A stretch of 64,000 bases of DNA from Anderseniella sp. Alg231-50 (lineage in GTDB: Bacteria > Pseudomonadota > Alphaproteobacteria > Rhizobiales > Aestuariivirgaceae), in the NCBI RefSeq assembly GCF_900149695.1, contig NZ_LT703003.1:310001-374000 (forward strand), given 5' to 3'. The translations under genes and the position numbers were made by a program. How positions within the stretch are numbered: the first letter of the stretch is position 1; the number at the start of each line of letters is the position of its first letter. The notes beneath the pieces are model-generated. The model worked only from the letters and a program-made list of their open reading frames with translations, had not been told where the DNA came from and did not search any database. This document shows, in pieces, positions 37,991 to 45,820 of this stretch.

Positions 37991-38584
37991 ATGAGTGAAA
38001 CAAATTTCAAGCTTGATGTAATGCCCTTTATCATTGCGACAGCGGGAGAGTTCTTGGCGCTTCACTACTGGCTGACATATCAGGATCTCGGCTATTTTAT
38101 TCTTGCGAACATCATTCTCTGGGCGGGCTTCCTGACCGAGCGCATCGCTGTCATTACTTGGATTCAAAGAGTGTACAGGCCAAAGGAAGGTGTCGCGTCC
38201 GAAACCACATCCGTTGCCAAAAAAGCCGTCGGCCTGGTCATCGTTACTTTGACCGAAATTGTCATATGGATTGTCTGGTTATGGTTGGCGGACGAGGTGG
38301 ACTTCTGGTTGGCTGGTGCAGTTCTCATGGTGCTCATGCTTGCTGAGCACAGCATGGAAATGGCCCTGCTCAAAAGGGACAGTTTTTGGAAATATGTCGT
38401 CGATGTCAGAACGATTTTCTTTACCCTGATGGAAGTTGCAGGGGGCATAGGTTGGTTGTATCTGGTGCGCGAAGGTGAGCCGATTTGGGGTGCTATTGTT
38501 CTCATCCTGGGGCTATCGATCGAGCATATTCTGCAGGGTCGACAGCTAAGACCTGAACCATCGCAGAGGATGGCCGCTGCCTAA
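37991..38584 (+). CDS. Predicted multi-pass membrane protein of unknown family
   Basis: The 197-residue protein starts at ATG 37991 and has about six hydrophobic stretches: FIIATAGEFLALHYWL, GYFILANIILWAGFLT, AVGLVIVTLTEIVIWIVWLWL, WLAGAVLMVLMLAEHSME, IFFTLMEVAGGIGWLYLV and IWGAIVLILGLSIEHILQG. The acidic residues placed inside helices (GEF, LTE, AEHS, IEH) recur in each half and suggest an internal duplication. I do not recognise the family. Base composition is lower in GC than neighbours, and the gene lies between two copies of the lysR tail, so it looks inserted. Confidence 0.75.
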   Translation: MSETNFKLDVMPFIIATAGEFLALHYWLTYQDLGYFILANIILWAGFLTERIAVITWIQRVYRPKEGVASETTSVAKKAVGLVIVTLTEIVIWIVWLWLADEVDFWLAGAVLMVLMLAEHSMEMALLKRDSFWKYVVDVRTIFFTLMEVAGGIGWLYLVREGEPIWGAIVLILGLSIEHILQGRQLRPEPSQRMAAA

Positions 38585-38610
38585 AACCCGCCGACGGTGC
38601 TGGAGATCAT

Positions 38611-38762
38611 GGGCGGCCTTATCGGCTCGCTTACACCAGTTCCAGTTCAGTGGCCATCACCTCTGCCGTCGCGGCCGGGCTGGCCTGCCACATCGCCGAC
38701 GCCATGTGCCAGCTGACACCTGCGATGGCAGCGGAGTGACTATTCCCTGACGGCGGGCGTTG
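38611..38762 (+). pseudogene. Truncated second copy of the lysR 3' end (direct repeat copy 2)
   Basis: The 152 bases match 37345-37634 with substitutions at three places. They lack 138 bases (46 codons, in frame) between two CTGGCC hexamers. Two of the three changes are silent in the LysR frame and one gives Asn to Ser. No start or HTH region is present, so it cannot be functional. Confidence 0.9.
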
Positions 38763-38780
38763 ACACTTTCCATCGGCCGA

Positions 38781-38808
38781 TTGACAAATCGGACCCCTCA
38801 TATTTAAT
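38781..38808 (+). promoter_or_regulatory. Sigma-70 promoter of the cobalamin riboswitch transcript
   Basis: TTGACA (38781-38786) and TTTAAT (38803-38808) are 16 bases apart. The predicted start, near 38815, falls right at the first riboswitch helix. Confidence 0.65.
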
Positions 38809-38815
38809 GAATGTT

Positions 38816-39003
38816 GATGGTTCCCGAACCGCTCCGGCGGCACGGGATTTAAAGGGAATACGGTGCGGCTGGTGAAAACCCGTCAAATCCGTGACTGCCC
38901 CCGCAACTGTAGGCGGTGAGCCGACCCGAGTTACACCACTGGGCCCGATTGCCCGGGAAGGTTCGGAAAAGGCTGAGACCCGCAAGTCAGGAGACCTGCC
39001 ATC
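38816..39003 (+). ncRNA. Cobalamin (B12) riboswitch
   Basis: The 188 bases carry the class-I cobalamin riboswitch landmarks in order. These are GATGGTTCCCG, GGGAATACGGTGCGGCTGG, TGAAAACCCG, the B12 box region GACTGCCCCCGCAACTGTA, GCCACTG-like ACACCACTGGG, GGGAAGG, and the final GTCAGGAGACCTGCC. GATGG at the 5' end pairs with CCATC at the 3' end as helix P1. A GC-rich hairpin (CCGGGC..GCCCCGG, 39019-39036) then precedes the AAGGAG site at 39039, so control could be at translation. Such riboswitches repress B12 synthesis or cobalt/B12 transport genes, but none follows here. Confidence 0.92.
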
Positions 39004-39050
39004 GCAATTCAACTCAACCCGGGCGGGGTGCCCCGGCAAGGAGCATTGTG

Positions 39051-39176
39051 ATGACAGACCGGCACTGCCGAGACACCATGGAATGCCTGCGCCAGACGAC
39101 CCGTCCACTGCGCGGAGGGCGCCATGGTACTAAACCGGCTTCTAGACAGACTTCAGCTGCACCACACCGGGCATGA
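39051..39176 (+). CDS. Short ORF directly after the cobalamin riboswitch
   Basis: The ATG at 39051 stands 6 bases after AAGGAG and opens a 41-codon frame (MTDRHCRDTMECLRQTTRPL...). The product is basic with two cysteines and matches no family I know. It may be a leader peptide for the overlapping frame at 39124 or the decayed start of a former cobalt or B12 gene. Support is the ribosome site and position only. Confidence 0.4.
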   Translation: MTDRHCRDTMECLRQTTRPLRGGRHGTKPASRQTSAAPHRA

Positions 39177-39426
39177 CAGGGCCAACGAGTTCGGCCAACT
39201 CGGTTTCATGGAATGGCTCGGCTCGCTGCCTGCTGACAGCGATTACTATCACCAGGCGATGACGGCGTATCAAAAGGCGCTACCGCTCAGGTTAACAGCT
39301 CCGGCGATTGGAGTTTTCTGCGACCTTTTGATTGCGTCCACACGGATGCCGCCGCAGCCACTGGACTTGTCGCTGCCCAGCCCGCACCGCAGAGGCGGTG
39401 CCAGGGGACGGCGAATGCTGCACTGA
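39124..39426 (+). CDS. Hypothetical protein under the cobalamin riboswitch, possibly frameshifted
   Basis: The ATG at 39124 follows GGAGGG by 5 bases. The first ~57 residues (NRLLDRLQLHHTGHDRANEF, GQLGFMEWLGSLPADSDYYH, QAMTAYQKALPL) look like a real protein. The rest of this frame is Arg/Pro-rich and unconvincing. Near 39290 a neighbouring frame becomes more protein-like (SGDWSFLRPFDCVHTD onward to a stop at about 39519), which suggests a frameshift. I do not recognise the family. Confidence 0.45.
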   Translation: MVLNRLLDRLQLHHTGHDRANEFGQLGFMEWLGSLPADSDYYHQAMTAYQKALPLRLTAPAIGVFCDLLIASTRMPPQPLDLSLPSPHRRGGARGRRMLH

Positions 39427-39657
39427 AAGATGCCGGGCACTGTTGGCAAGTCCGTTTCGAGGGACTCCAGCGGCCAAAGGGGCAGTTAACAATGCAAGAT
39501 TGGGGCCGTGATCGATAAAGCCACATTGTGGTCAATATATTCATCTTCACTTAGGCTAAGGGGGGAGGCGTGATGCGGCTTCCACTAACTTGGGATGGCT
39601 CCTGAAGGGTTCTTTCTCACACACGTGCCAAACGCATGCGTGAGTTGAAGGGCAGTT

Positions 39658-40638
39658 GTGGGTTGTGTAAAAATGCAGTGTGATCCGAGTAAGGACTACT
39701 TCGCGGTACTTGGGCTGTCGTCTCAGGCGCCTCCGGAAGTGGTAAAGGCGGCCCATCGGGCATTGGCCAAGAAATTCCATCCGGACCTGCATTCAGGCGA
39801 GGACACCGAGGCCGAGAAAAGATTTCAGGAGATACAAGAGGCTTACGAAGTCCTTCGCGATGAGGACAAACTCAAGCAATACCTGGCTTTGCGTGCGCAA
39901 ATCAAACTGCAGATGCAGCAGCAACAGGCAGCACCGGCGCGGCCCCATATCCGCCCGAGGGTCTATCTGAAGCTGGACGACCGGTGGGATCATCTGGTTC
40001 GCAGGTATCCCGAACTCAGCCAGCACTATGCAAAATTCTGCTTCCTCTCCCACAAGCTCGGCAGACAATACAAGCTTATCATTCTGGGCAATCAGAATCC
40101 TGCCCGTTTCAAACGGGTTGCAGCCAAGCTGGAGCGGCAGTTCTACAGGCGGCACTTCTCCTATCACAGAAACCTTCAGACGCTGGCCAGGAAACTGGCT
40201 GCCAGTCACAGGCGGCACGCGGTGCGCATGCTGCAGACGGAGATAAAAGGCAGGCGGTTTGTGTCAAAACGCAGCAGGTCGGAGATAGTGTGGCGCTATG
40301 AATCGAGATACTTGCAGGATGAGGCACCGGTTAAAGCTGCCAACAGGTCATCTCTGCGAACCCGCGTGCAACGTGGCACCGCCCACCGGCATTATCCGGG
40401 ACAGCAGCGTACCACGCTCAAGTCGACCCACAACCGTCCGATTGCCTGGTTGTGCATGGGCATGGCAGTGGCACTCGGCGCGCTCATTGTCGTTGGCCCG
40501 CTGCTGGCGCCATCCGAGATCAGTATGAACCAGCAGGCTCAGGCCAAGGTCCAGGTCCAGGGTCTCGGCCGGTCCAATTGCATCATTACGACGCCGCTGG
40601 CCGCTTCTGCTGCACAACTCAATAAAAACGTCTGTTAG
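39658..40638 (+). CDS. Membrane-anchored J-domain protein
   Basis: The 326-residue protein opens with a J domain (about residues 12-75): DYFAVLGLSSQAPPEVVKAAHRALAKKFHPDLHSG with the HPD motif that stimulates DnaK. A basic middle region of unknown type follows (~90-260). One membrane helix lies near the C-terminus (AWLCMGMAVALGALIVVGPLLA), then a short tail. It lacks the Gly/Phe and zinc domains of DnaJ, so it is a type-III J-protein that may recruit DnaK to the membrane. The GTG at 39658 follows GAAGGG; ATG 39673 is the alternative. Confidence 0.85.
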   Translation: MGCVKMQCDPSKDYFAVLGLSSQAPPEVVKAAHRALAKKFHPDLHSGEDTEAEKRFQEIQEAYEVLRDEDKLKQYLALRAQIKLQMQQQQAAPARPHIRPRVYLKLDDRWDHLVRRYPELSQHYAKFCFLSHKLGRQYKLIILGNQNPARFKRVAAKLERQFYRRHFSYHRNLQTLARKLAASHRRHAVRMLQTEIKGRRFVSKRSRSEIVWRYESRYLQDEAPVKAANRSSLRTRVQRGTAHRHYPGQQRTTLKSTHNRPIAWLCMGMAVALGALIVVGPLLAPSEISMNQQAQAKVQVQGLGRSNCIITTPLAASAAQLNKNVC

Positions 40639-40668
40639 TCCGTTAGATCCGGCAGGCACAGCAGCAGA

Positions 40669-42303
40669 TCAGGAGGACCGGCCGGCTGCATCGGCAGGGT
40701 CTGCCCGGCAGACACGGTTTCTTCCGGTGTCCTTGGCGCGGTAGAGCGCCATGTCGGCGGCCCGCAACAACTCTTGCGGAACATATCCAAATTCGGACGT
40801 TCCCGCGACGCCACACGATACCGTCACCTGCGGCAGCACACCTTCACCATAACGGATTGAAAGGCCCGAAATGGCGGCGCGAATTGCTTCGGCGCGATCC
40901 TCCGCGGCTTGTGTGTTGGTGTCCGCCAACAGGACAGCGAATTCCTCGCCGCCAAAGCGGGCCACGGTATCGGTCGGCCTGACTGCCTCCAGCAAGGCTT
41001 CCGAAATTGCGCACAACACCACGTCGCCCGCATTGTGACCGTGCACATCGTTAAATGTCTTGAAGTTGTCCGCATCAAGCGCGATCAGTCCGACAGACTT
41101 CTGAGCCGAGCCGGATTTCTTCATGGCATGGTGCATCTGGTTCATGAAGTGGCGGCGGTTGTACAACCCGGTCAGGGGATCGCGGATCGACTGCTGTTCA
41201 AGCTCATCGCGCAGTTTTGCGTTTGCAACGGCCAGGCTGATGTGCTCGGCGCACTGCAGAGCGAATGACAATACCCTGTCATCCAGGCATTGCTGCTCGG
41301 AACAGCCCAGTTTCGGAAACCTGATGTGCAGCAGTCCCACGGTTTCGCCGTGGGCCAGTATCGGAATGCATACATAGGGCGGTATCTGCTCGCCATCCGC
41401 TTCCGACTTGGCCGCATGGGCACACGGAATATTGGACAGGCCTTCGCCGTAGCGCATCATCCGCCCGCGCCGCAGGGCCCAGCAGTCATCCGGCTGGATG
41501 TGCTTGTTCAGGCGGCCGTCGCGGTTCCACTGGCAGGCCCCGTCCAGGACATCGCGGGAGTTGGAATAAATGTACAGCTCGCCCTCGCTTGACGGGAACA
41601 TTTGCGGCATCAGGCGCTCGACGACAACAAACAGTTCCTGAACGGTTTTGCAGCTTTGCAGCCACTCTCCCAGTTCGGACAGTTGCCGGGCCTGCAGCTT
41701 GCGGGATCGTTCCGATTTAAGGGAGGTTTCCGCGCGTTCGGTAGCCTCTTCGGCCACGTTCCTGGCCCTGTCCAGTTCGGCTTCGCGTTGCTTGAGCTCG
41801 GTAATGTCCAGGGCAATGCCGGCGCTGCCACCTGATGACAGTCGGTACTTCATTATCCGGAAGTCCCCGCTGCCGTGATAACTGCGCTCCACAGGCGCAC
41901 CATCGGCGTATTTTTGCGCTTCGACCCGTTCTGAGACCGCAGCCTCAAGCTCATCAGAAGACACCTTGCCGGCAAGTTCCCTGCGTACCAGGTCGGCATA
42001 GAAAAGGTCTATTCCCTTGTCGCTGGCCTGAAGCCGCAGTTCAGCCAGCCCCGGATGCAGGCGTTCATAGGCAGGATTTGCGGCAATGAGGCGGTCACGT
42101 TCGTCATAGACGCAATAGGCCATCGGGCTTTTGTCGAGGGCTTCGCGGAGAATCCGGTATTCCGACACCAGTCGCTTCAGCGCTGATCGGTCAGATAACA
42201 GACTTTGAATCTGAGTATCATCCCTGTCCTGATCTGACGGCTTCAGGTCAATTGAACTTCTCAGATCATCAACCATGGCGCGCAGGTGATTTGTATCAGT
42301 CAC
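40669..42303 (-). CDS. PAS-GAF-GGDEF diguanylate cyclase
   Basis: The 544-residue cytoplasmic protein has a PAS-like domain (ALDKSPMAYCVYDERDRLIAANPAYERLHPG, about 50-170) and a short coiled coil. A GAF domain follows (LFVVVERLMPQMFPSSEGELYIYS, about 215-365), then a GGDEF domain (375-535). The active site is intact (RFGGEEFAVLLADT) and the inhibitory I-site RPTD stands five residues before it, so it should make c-di-GMP with product inhibition. No membrane helix or EAL domain is present. It may oppose the EAL protein at 15.8-20.0 kb. Confidence 0.92.
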   Translation of the reverse strand: MTDTNHLRAMVDDLRSSIDLKPSDQDRDDTQIQSLLSDRSALKRLVSEYRILREALDKSPMAYCVYDERDRLIAANPAYERLHPGLAELRLQASDKGIDLFYADLVRRELAGKVSSDELEAAVSERVEAQKYADGAPVERSYHGSGDFRIMKYRLSSGGSAGIALDITELKQREAELDRARNVAEEATERAETSLKSERSRKLQARQLSELGEWLQSCKTVQELFVVVERLMPQMFPSSEGELYIYSNSRDVLDGACQWNRDGRLNKHIQPDDCWALRRGRMMRYGEGLSNIPCAHAAKSEADGEQIPPYVCIPILAHGETVGLLHIRFPKLGCSEQQCLDDRVLSFALQCAEHISLAVANAKLRDELEQQSIRDPLTGLYNRRHFMNQMHHAMKKSGSAQKSVGLIALDADNFKTFNDVHGHNAGDVVLCAISEALLEAVRPTDTVARFGGEEFAVLLADTNTQAAEDRAEAIRAAISGLSIRYGEGVLPQVTVSCGVAGTSEFGYVPQELLRAADMALYRAKDTGRNRVCRADPADAAGRSS

Positions 42304-42566
42304 AGGTCACAACCTCCGGGATTAGAGGTCGTGATTAACATAAATATACTACCAAGAACTTAGCCAAGTGCCGAAATATACTAACAAAACTTAACTTCCG
42401 GCCATTTTTATTGAGAGAAAACTGCCCTTTATCCACTTGTTACAAAACATGATTCAAGCTCGTCCGGCGGTTTATCAAATTACTCTTTCTTTTCGCGCTT
42501 TCGGAAAACTGATCTGCGATCTTGTTAAAATGAACCGATGGAAAACACCGACAGATCACCCTGTAT

Positions 42567-43433
42567 TCAGTGTTCAATCTCTATCCATGGGGCATTCTTG
42601 GCCGAGTGGCGTAGGCTACTCAGTGCTTCGTCGCGCAACTCGGTGCGCGCTTTCTCGGTCCAGACTGCGTAAGCGGGAAATGGAAACGACGGGCTGTCCT
42701 TGACGACATGCAGCTGTCCACGCGCAACATAGTCATCAGCTATTCGGTAGGGCAGGAAAGTTGATTTCCTGCGTTCCATCAGAAATTTCGGTGCCGACGC
42801 CCCGACCTGCATCATCAGCTGAGGTGGCTTGGCTTCGGGAAACCAGCGACTATGGGCCATGGCAAACTCTGGTCCCCAGTTTGTGTAGATATAGTCATCA
42901 CTCAGAACGTCGCCCTTGCCCTCTTCACTTGAAACCAGAATGAGACGATCGTCCATGATGTGTTCGACCCTAAAGCCCTGGCGAATTTCCGGATTGTACA
43001 TCACGGCAATATCAAGCACGCCGCGCAGCAGCATGTTTGACATGCTTTGCGGTGTACCGATCTGGAAGTTGAATGCCGTTGTTGGAAGCGCCTTGCTGAG
43101 TTCACCAAGCCACCTGCTGGAAAGCTCGGGCCACAAGGTATCTTCACAGGCAAGAGACAAACTACCGTCAAGGCCGTCGCGCAGGGAAATCTGATACAAC
43201 GCCTCATCCCATAGCTGCAGTGATGATCTTGCATAAGGCTCAAACTTTGCGCCGTCGGGCGTAAGGACCACGCCGCTCTTTGATCGCTCAAACAGCTTCT
43301 GGCCCAGGGTATCTTCCAGCTTTTGAATCCGAACACTGATGGCGGACTGCGTCACGAACATGCGATCGGCTGCTCCAACAAAGCTTTCGGATGCGAGGAC
43401 GTTCAGGAATGTCTTGATCAGTACAATGTCCAT
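42567..43433 (-). CDS. LysR-family transcriptional regulator
   Basis: The 288-residue protein has the LysR HTH at its N-terminus: IKTFLNVLASESFVGAADRMFVTQSAISVRIQKLEDTLGQKLFERSKSGVVLT. A substrate-binding-like domain follows. It is divergent from the DUF2853-mscL genes across an AT-rich 179-base gap that holds an inverted repeat, so it may regulate itself or them. The effector is unknown. Confidence 0.93.
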   Translation of the reverse strand: MDIVLIKTFLNVLASESFVGAADRMFVTQSAISVRIQKLEDTLGQKLFERSKSGVVLTPDGAKFEPYARSSLQLWDEALYQISLRDGLDGSLSLACEDTLWPELSSRWLGELSKALPTTAFNFQIGTPQSMSNMLLRGVLDIAVMYNPEIRQGFRVEHIMDDRLILVSSEEGKGDVLSDDYIYTNWGPEFAMAHSRWFPEAKPPQLMMQVGASAPKFLMERRKSTFLPYRIADDYVARGQLHVVKDSPSFPFPAYAVWTEKARTELRDEALSSLRHSAKNAPWIEIEH

Positions 43434-43443
43434 GGTTGATTTC

Positions 43444-43477
43444 TATCTATAAATTATTTTCATATAAACAATAGATA
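43444..43477. promoter_or_regulatory. Inverted repeat in the lysR/DUF2853 divergent region
   Basis: TATCTAT (43444-43450) is mirrored by ATAGATA (43471-43477) with a 20-base AT-rich spacer, just upstream of the LysR start at 43433. It is a candidate autoregulatory LysR site. Confidence 0.4.
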
Positions 43478-43612
43478 TTATTCGTTTTTAGAATTTATAC
43501 AATACTGTACATAAGCTGCCTGTGAGCGATTGATTGTGCGTGCCGGAGAGTGTTGAGCGAACCCGTGCCGATTAATTGACACCTACCAGACAAACATGCA
43601 GAGGGGATTCCC

Positions 43613-43954
43613 ATGAGCAAGCGAGACGACCTGATCGCCAAATATGCAAGCGACCTGAAAGACAAATGCGGCATGACGCCAGACATGAACCTTCTCACCA
43701 AGGTCACAGTCGGTTGTGGCCCTTCGATCTACAATGCCGATGCATCAACCGTATCGGGTTCGGACCAATCGGAGCTCGAGACCGTCAAGAACAGCTTCCT
43801 GATCAAGAAGCTCGGATTGCCGAACGGATCAGATCTTGATCAGGCACTGGCCTTTGTCATGGACACCTATGGCAGGTCAAACCGGAACAAGTACCGGGCG
43901 GTTGTGTACTACATGCTCACCAAACACTTCGGCAAAGAAGCCGTATACAAATAG
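43613..43954 (+). CDS. DUF2853-family protein
   Basis: The 113-residue soluble protein matches DUF2853: [49 protein letters not shown], then [48 protein letters not shown]. The family is widespread in alphaproteobacteria and has no known function. It lies 16 bases before mscL and is probably co-transcribed with it. Confidence 0.9.
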   Translation: MSKRDDLIAKYASDLKDKCGMTPDMNLLTKVTVGCGPSIYNADASTVSGSDQSELETVKNSFLIKKLGLPNGSDLDQALAFVMDTYGRSNRNKYRAVVYYMLTKHFGKEAVYK

Positions 43955-43970
43955 CCGGAGGGAACTTTCC

Positions 43971-44381
43971 ATGTTCAACGAATTCAAAGCATTTGCCTTC
44001 AAGGGCAATGTCCTGGACCTGGCTATCGGCGTGATCATAGCAGGTGCCTTCGGTCTTATAGTCAGTTCCCTGGTTGGCGACATCATCATGCCGATTGTCG
44101 GCGCCATATTCGGTGGTCTTGACTTCTCGAACATGTTTGCGCCGCTGGCCAGCAGTGTCACTGCAACAACGCTTGACGCAGCCAAGGAACAGGGAGCTGT
44201 CCTGGCATACGGCAACTTCATCACTGCAGTGGTCAACTTCCTGATAATTGCCTTCATCCTCTTCTTGATCGTGCGTGCAGCAAACAGCATGAAGCAGAAA
44301 GAGGAAGAGGCAGCGCCATCAGCTCCGGCCGCCGACATACAGTTGCTTACTGAAATCCGTGACGTACTGAAGAAAAAGTAA
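43971..44381 (+). CDS. mscL: Large-conductance mechanosensitive channel
   Basis: MscL opens under membrane tension to release solutes after osmotic downshock. The 136-residue protein has the N-terminal [43 protein letters not shown] (TM1 and pore). TM2 is [28 protein letters not shown], and the charged C-terminal helix is [13 protein letters not shown] 43971 follows GGAGGG and is preferred to the longer frame that overlaps the DUF2853 gene. Confidence 0.96.
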   Translation: MFNEFKAFAFKGNVLDLAIGVIIAGAFGLIVSSLVGDIIMPIVGAIFGGLDFSNMFAPLASSVTATTLDAAKEQGAVLAYGNFITAVVNFLIIAFILFLIVRAANSMKQKEEEAAPSAPAADIQLLTEIRDVLKKK

Positions 44382-44403
44382 GCCCGCGTCCAGGGACAGG
44401 AAC

Positions 44404-44440
44404 TGCGGGGACCTGACCGATCAGGCCTGGACCCCGCATT
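44404..44440 (+). terminator. Candidate terminator after mscL
   Basis: TGCGGGG (44404-44410) pairs with CCCCGCA (44432-44438), and CCTG/CAGG pair inside the loop. A short T-rich stretch follows. Confidence 0.5.
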
Positions 44441-44576
44441 TCCTGCGCACGCCGGAAGCAGAGACGGATTACACCTCGCCCGGGTGGAAGGGGGCAGAAC
44501 AACACCTCCCTCAACCGCACCTCACAATCATGCCGAGGTTAGATTGAACCTGCCAGAATCAGGATTGGAACAACAA

Positions 44577-45263
44577 ATGAATAAGCAAATTGCAGAGTTT
44601 TTCGGGACGTTCACATTAGTCCTCTTTGGTTGCGGTTCGGCTGTCATCGCCGGGGCCGATATCGGATTGACCGGTATCAGCTTTGCATTCGGGCTGGCAT
44701 TGATCGGAATGGCCTATGGAATTGGCCCCGTATCCGGCTGCCATATCAACCCGGCCGTTTCGCTTGGCATGGTGGCTGCTGGCCGCATGACAATGCCGGC
44801 CGCCATCAAATACATCATTGCCCAAGTTGCCGGCGCTATCGCTGCGGCACTGGTTTTGCTGATCATTGCGACAGGCAAGGCCGACTACAGCGTTGCAGCG
44901 AACGGCCTGGGTCAAAACGGTTGGGGAGAAGGCTATCTGGGCGAATACTCCATGTTGGCAGCCTTCTTGTTTGAAGTCGTCGCCACGTTCCTGTTCATGG
45001 TTGTCATTCTCGGCGCGACGGGCGCAGGTGCCCCAGCGGCAGTGGCCGGCATAGCGATAGGCCTTGCGCTTGTTGCGATCCACCTGGTCGGCATCAATGT
45101 CACAGGCGTTTCTGTCAACCCTGCTCGCTCAATCGGACCTGCGCTTTTTGCCGGCCCGGCGGCCCTTGGGCAGCTTTGGCTGTTTATCGTTGCACCGACA
45201 ATCGGCGCTCTCGCCGCCGGCATGGTCTTCAGGACAGGGCTGCTCAACGCACCTGAGCATTAA
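44577..45263 (+). CDS. aqpZ: Aquaporin Z-type water channel
   Basis: The 228-residue MIP-family protein has six membrane helices and both pore motifs: GCHINPAVSLGMV (first NPA) and GVSVNPARSIGPAL (second NPA followed by Arg). The narrow-filter His in LVAIHLVGINVTG marks a water-selective aquaporin rather than a glycerol facilitator. ATG 44577 gives the usual start NKQIAEFFGTF. Next to mscL it suggests a small osmotic-stress block. Confidence 0.95.
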   Translation: MNKQIAEFFGTFTLVLFGCGSAVIAGADIGLTGISFAFGLALIGMAYGIGPVSGCHINPAVSLGMVAAGRMTMPAAIKYIIAQVAGAIAAALVLLIIATGKADYSVAANGLGQNGWGEGYLGEYSMLAAFLFEVVATFLFMVVILGATGAGAPAAVAGIAIGLALVAIHLVGINVTGVSVNPARSIGPALFAGPAALGQLWLFIVAPTIGALAAGMVFRTGLLNAPEH

Positions 45264-45289
45264 TGCCATAGGACTATCAGTTTTCGTCC

Positions 45290-45320
45290 ATGCAGCGGGT
45301 GCCTTAGGCACCTGCTGCAT
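45290..45320. terminator. Hairpin between convergent aqpZ and phosphatase-like genes
   Basis: ATGCAGCGGGTGCC pairs with GGCACCTGCTGCAT around a TTA loop, with one mismatch. Convergent genes flank it, so it may stop transcription in both directions, though the T-tracts are weak. Confidence 0.6.
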
Positions 45321-45393
45321 TGGGTTGTCTGGATCACATCATCCGACAGTCGCAATCATACAAGTGCATCTGCGTCCGGAAACTGCTCACACT

Positions 45394-45717
45394 CTATCGC
45401 AGAAACGAGCCAGCTTTGCTTTCAAGCAGGCGGACGAGCGTGGGGTCCATGAACCCGTAGTCGTCCGGGATATCAAGACAGATCACGCGCTGGCCATTCA
45501 GATAACGGCGGTATTTCCCGCTCAACTTGGCCCGGTGTGCCTTTTCCATGACGAAAATGACATCGGCCCATTCCAGCTGCTCCGACGATAAAACCACACT
45601 GGCATCGTTGGACAGGCCCGCTGAGTCAGTTTCAACTCCCGGCCAGGAGGCAAAGACATGCTCCGCGGTCGGAGACCTCAATTTGTTGGCCGAACAAATA
45701 AACAGGACATTTCTCAT
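45394..45717 (-). CDS. Short low-molecular-weight protein tyrosine phosphatase-like protein
   Basis: The 107-residue protein starts MRNVLFICSANKLRSPTAEHVF. The P-loop CSANKLRS (C-x5-R-S) of LMW phosphatases is at residues 8-15. WADVIFVMEKAHRAKL and LDIPDDYGFMDPTLV supply the later family blocks, including the Asp region. It is shorter than classic LMW-PTPs (about 150 residues), but similar short forms are widespread. ATG 45717 is chosen; a longer frame overlaps the VWA gene. It is downstream of that gene by about 100 bases. Confidence 0.82.
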   Translation of the reverse strand: MRNVLFICSANKLRSPTAEHVFASWPGVETDSAGLSNDASVVLSSEQLEWADVIFVMEKAHRAKLSGKYRRYLNGQRVICLDIPDDYGFMDPTLVRLLESKAGSFLR

Positions 45718-45820
45718 TTCACACTTCACCGGGCCCACTGACTTGTTTTCCAAAGATGCCTCGTCTGGATTTGACTTGCACCCCGACACCTGGACGCTGA
45801 CCGAGACGAACAAGGTTCCG

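Noticed and set aside
39611-39641. Palindrome ACGCATGCGT and surrounding inverted repeat upstream of the J-domain gene
   Set aside because: The larger arms match only partly and the 10-bp core is too short to claim as an operator.
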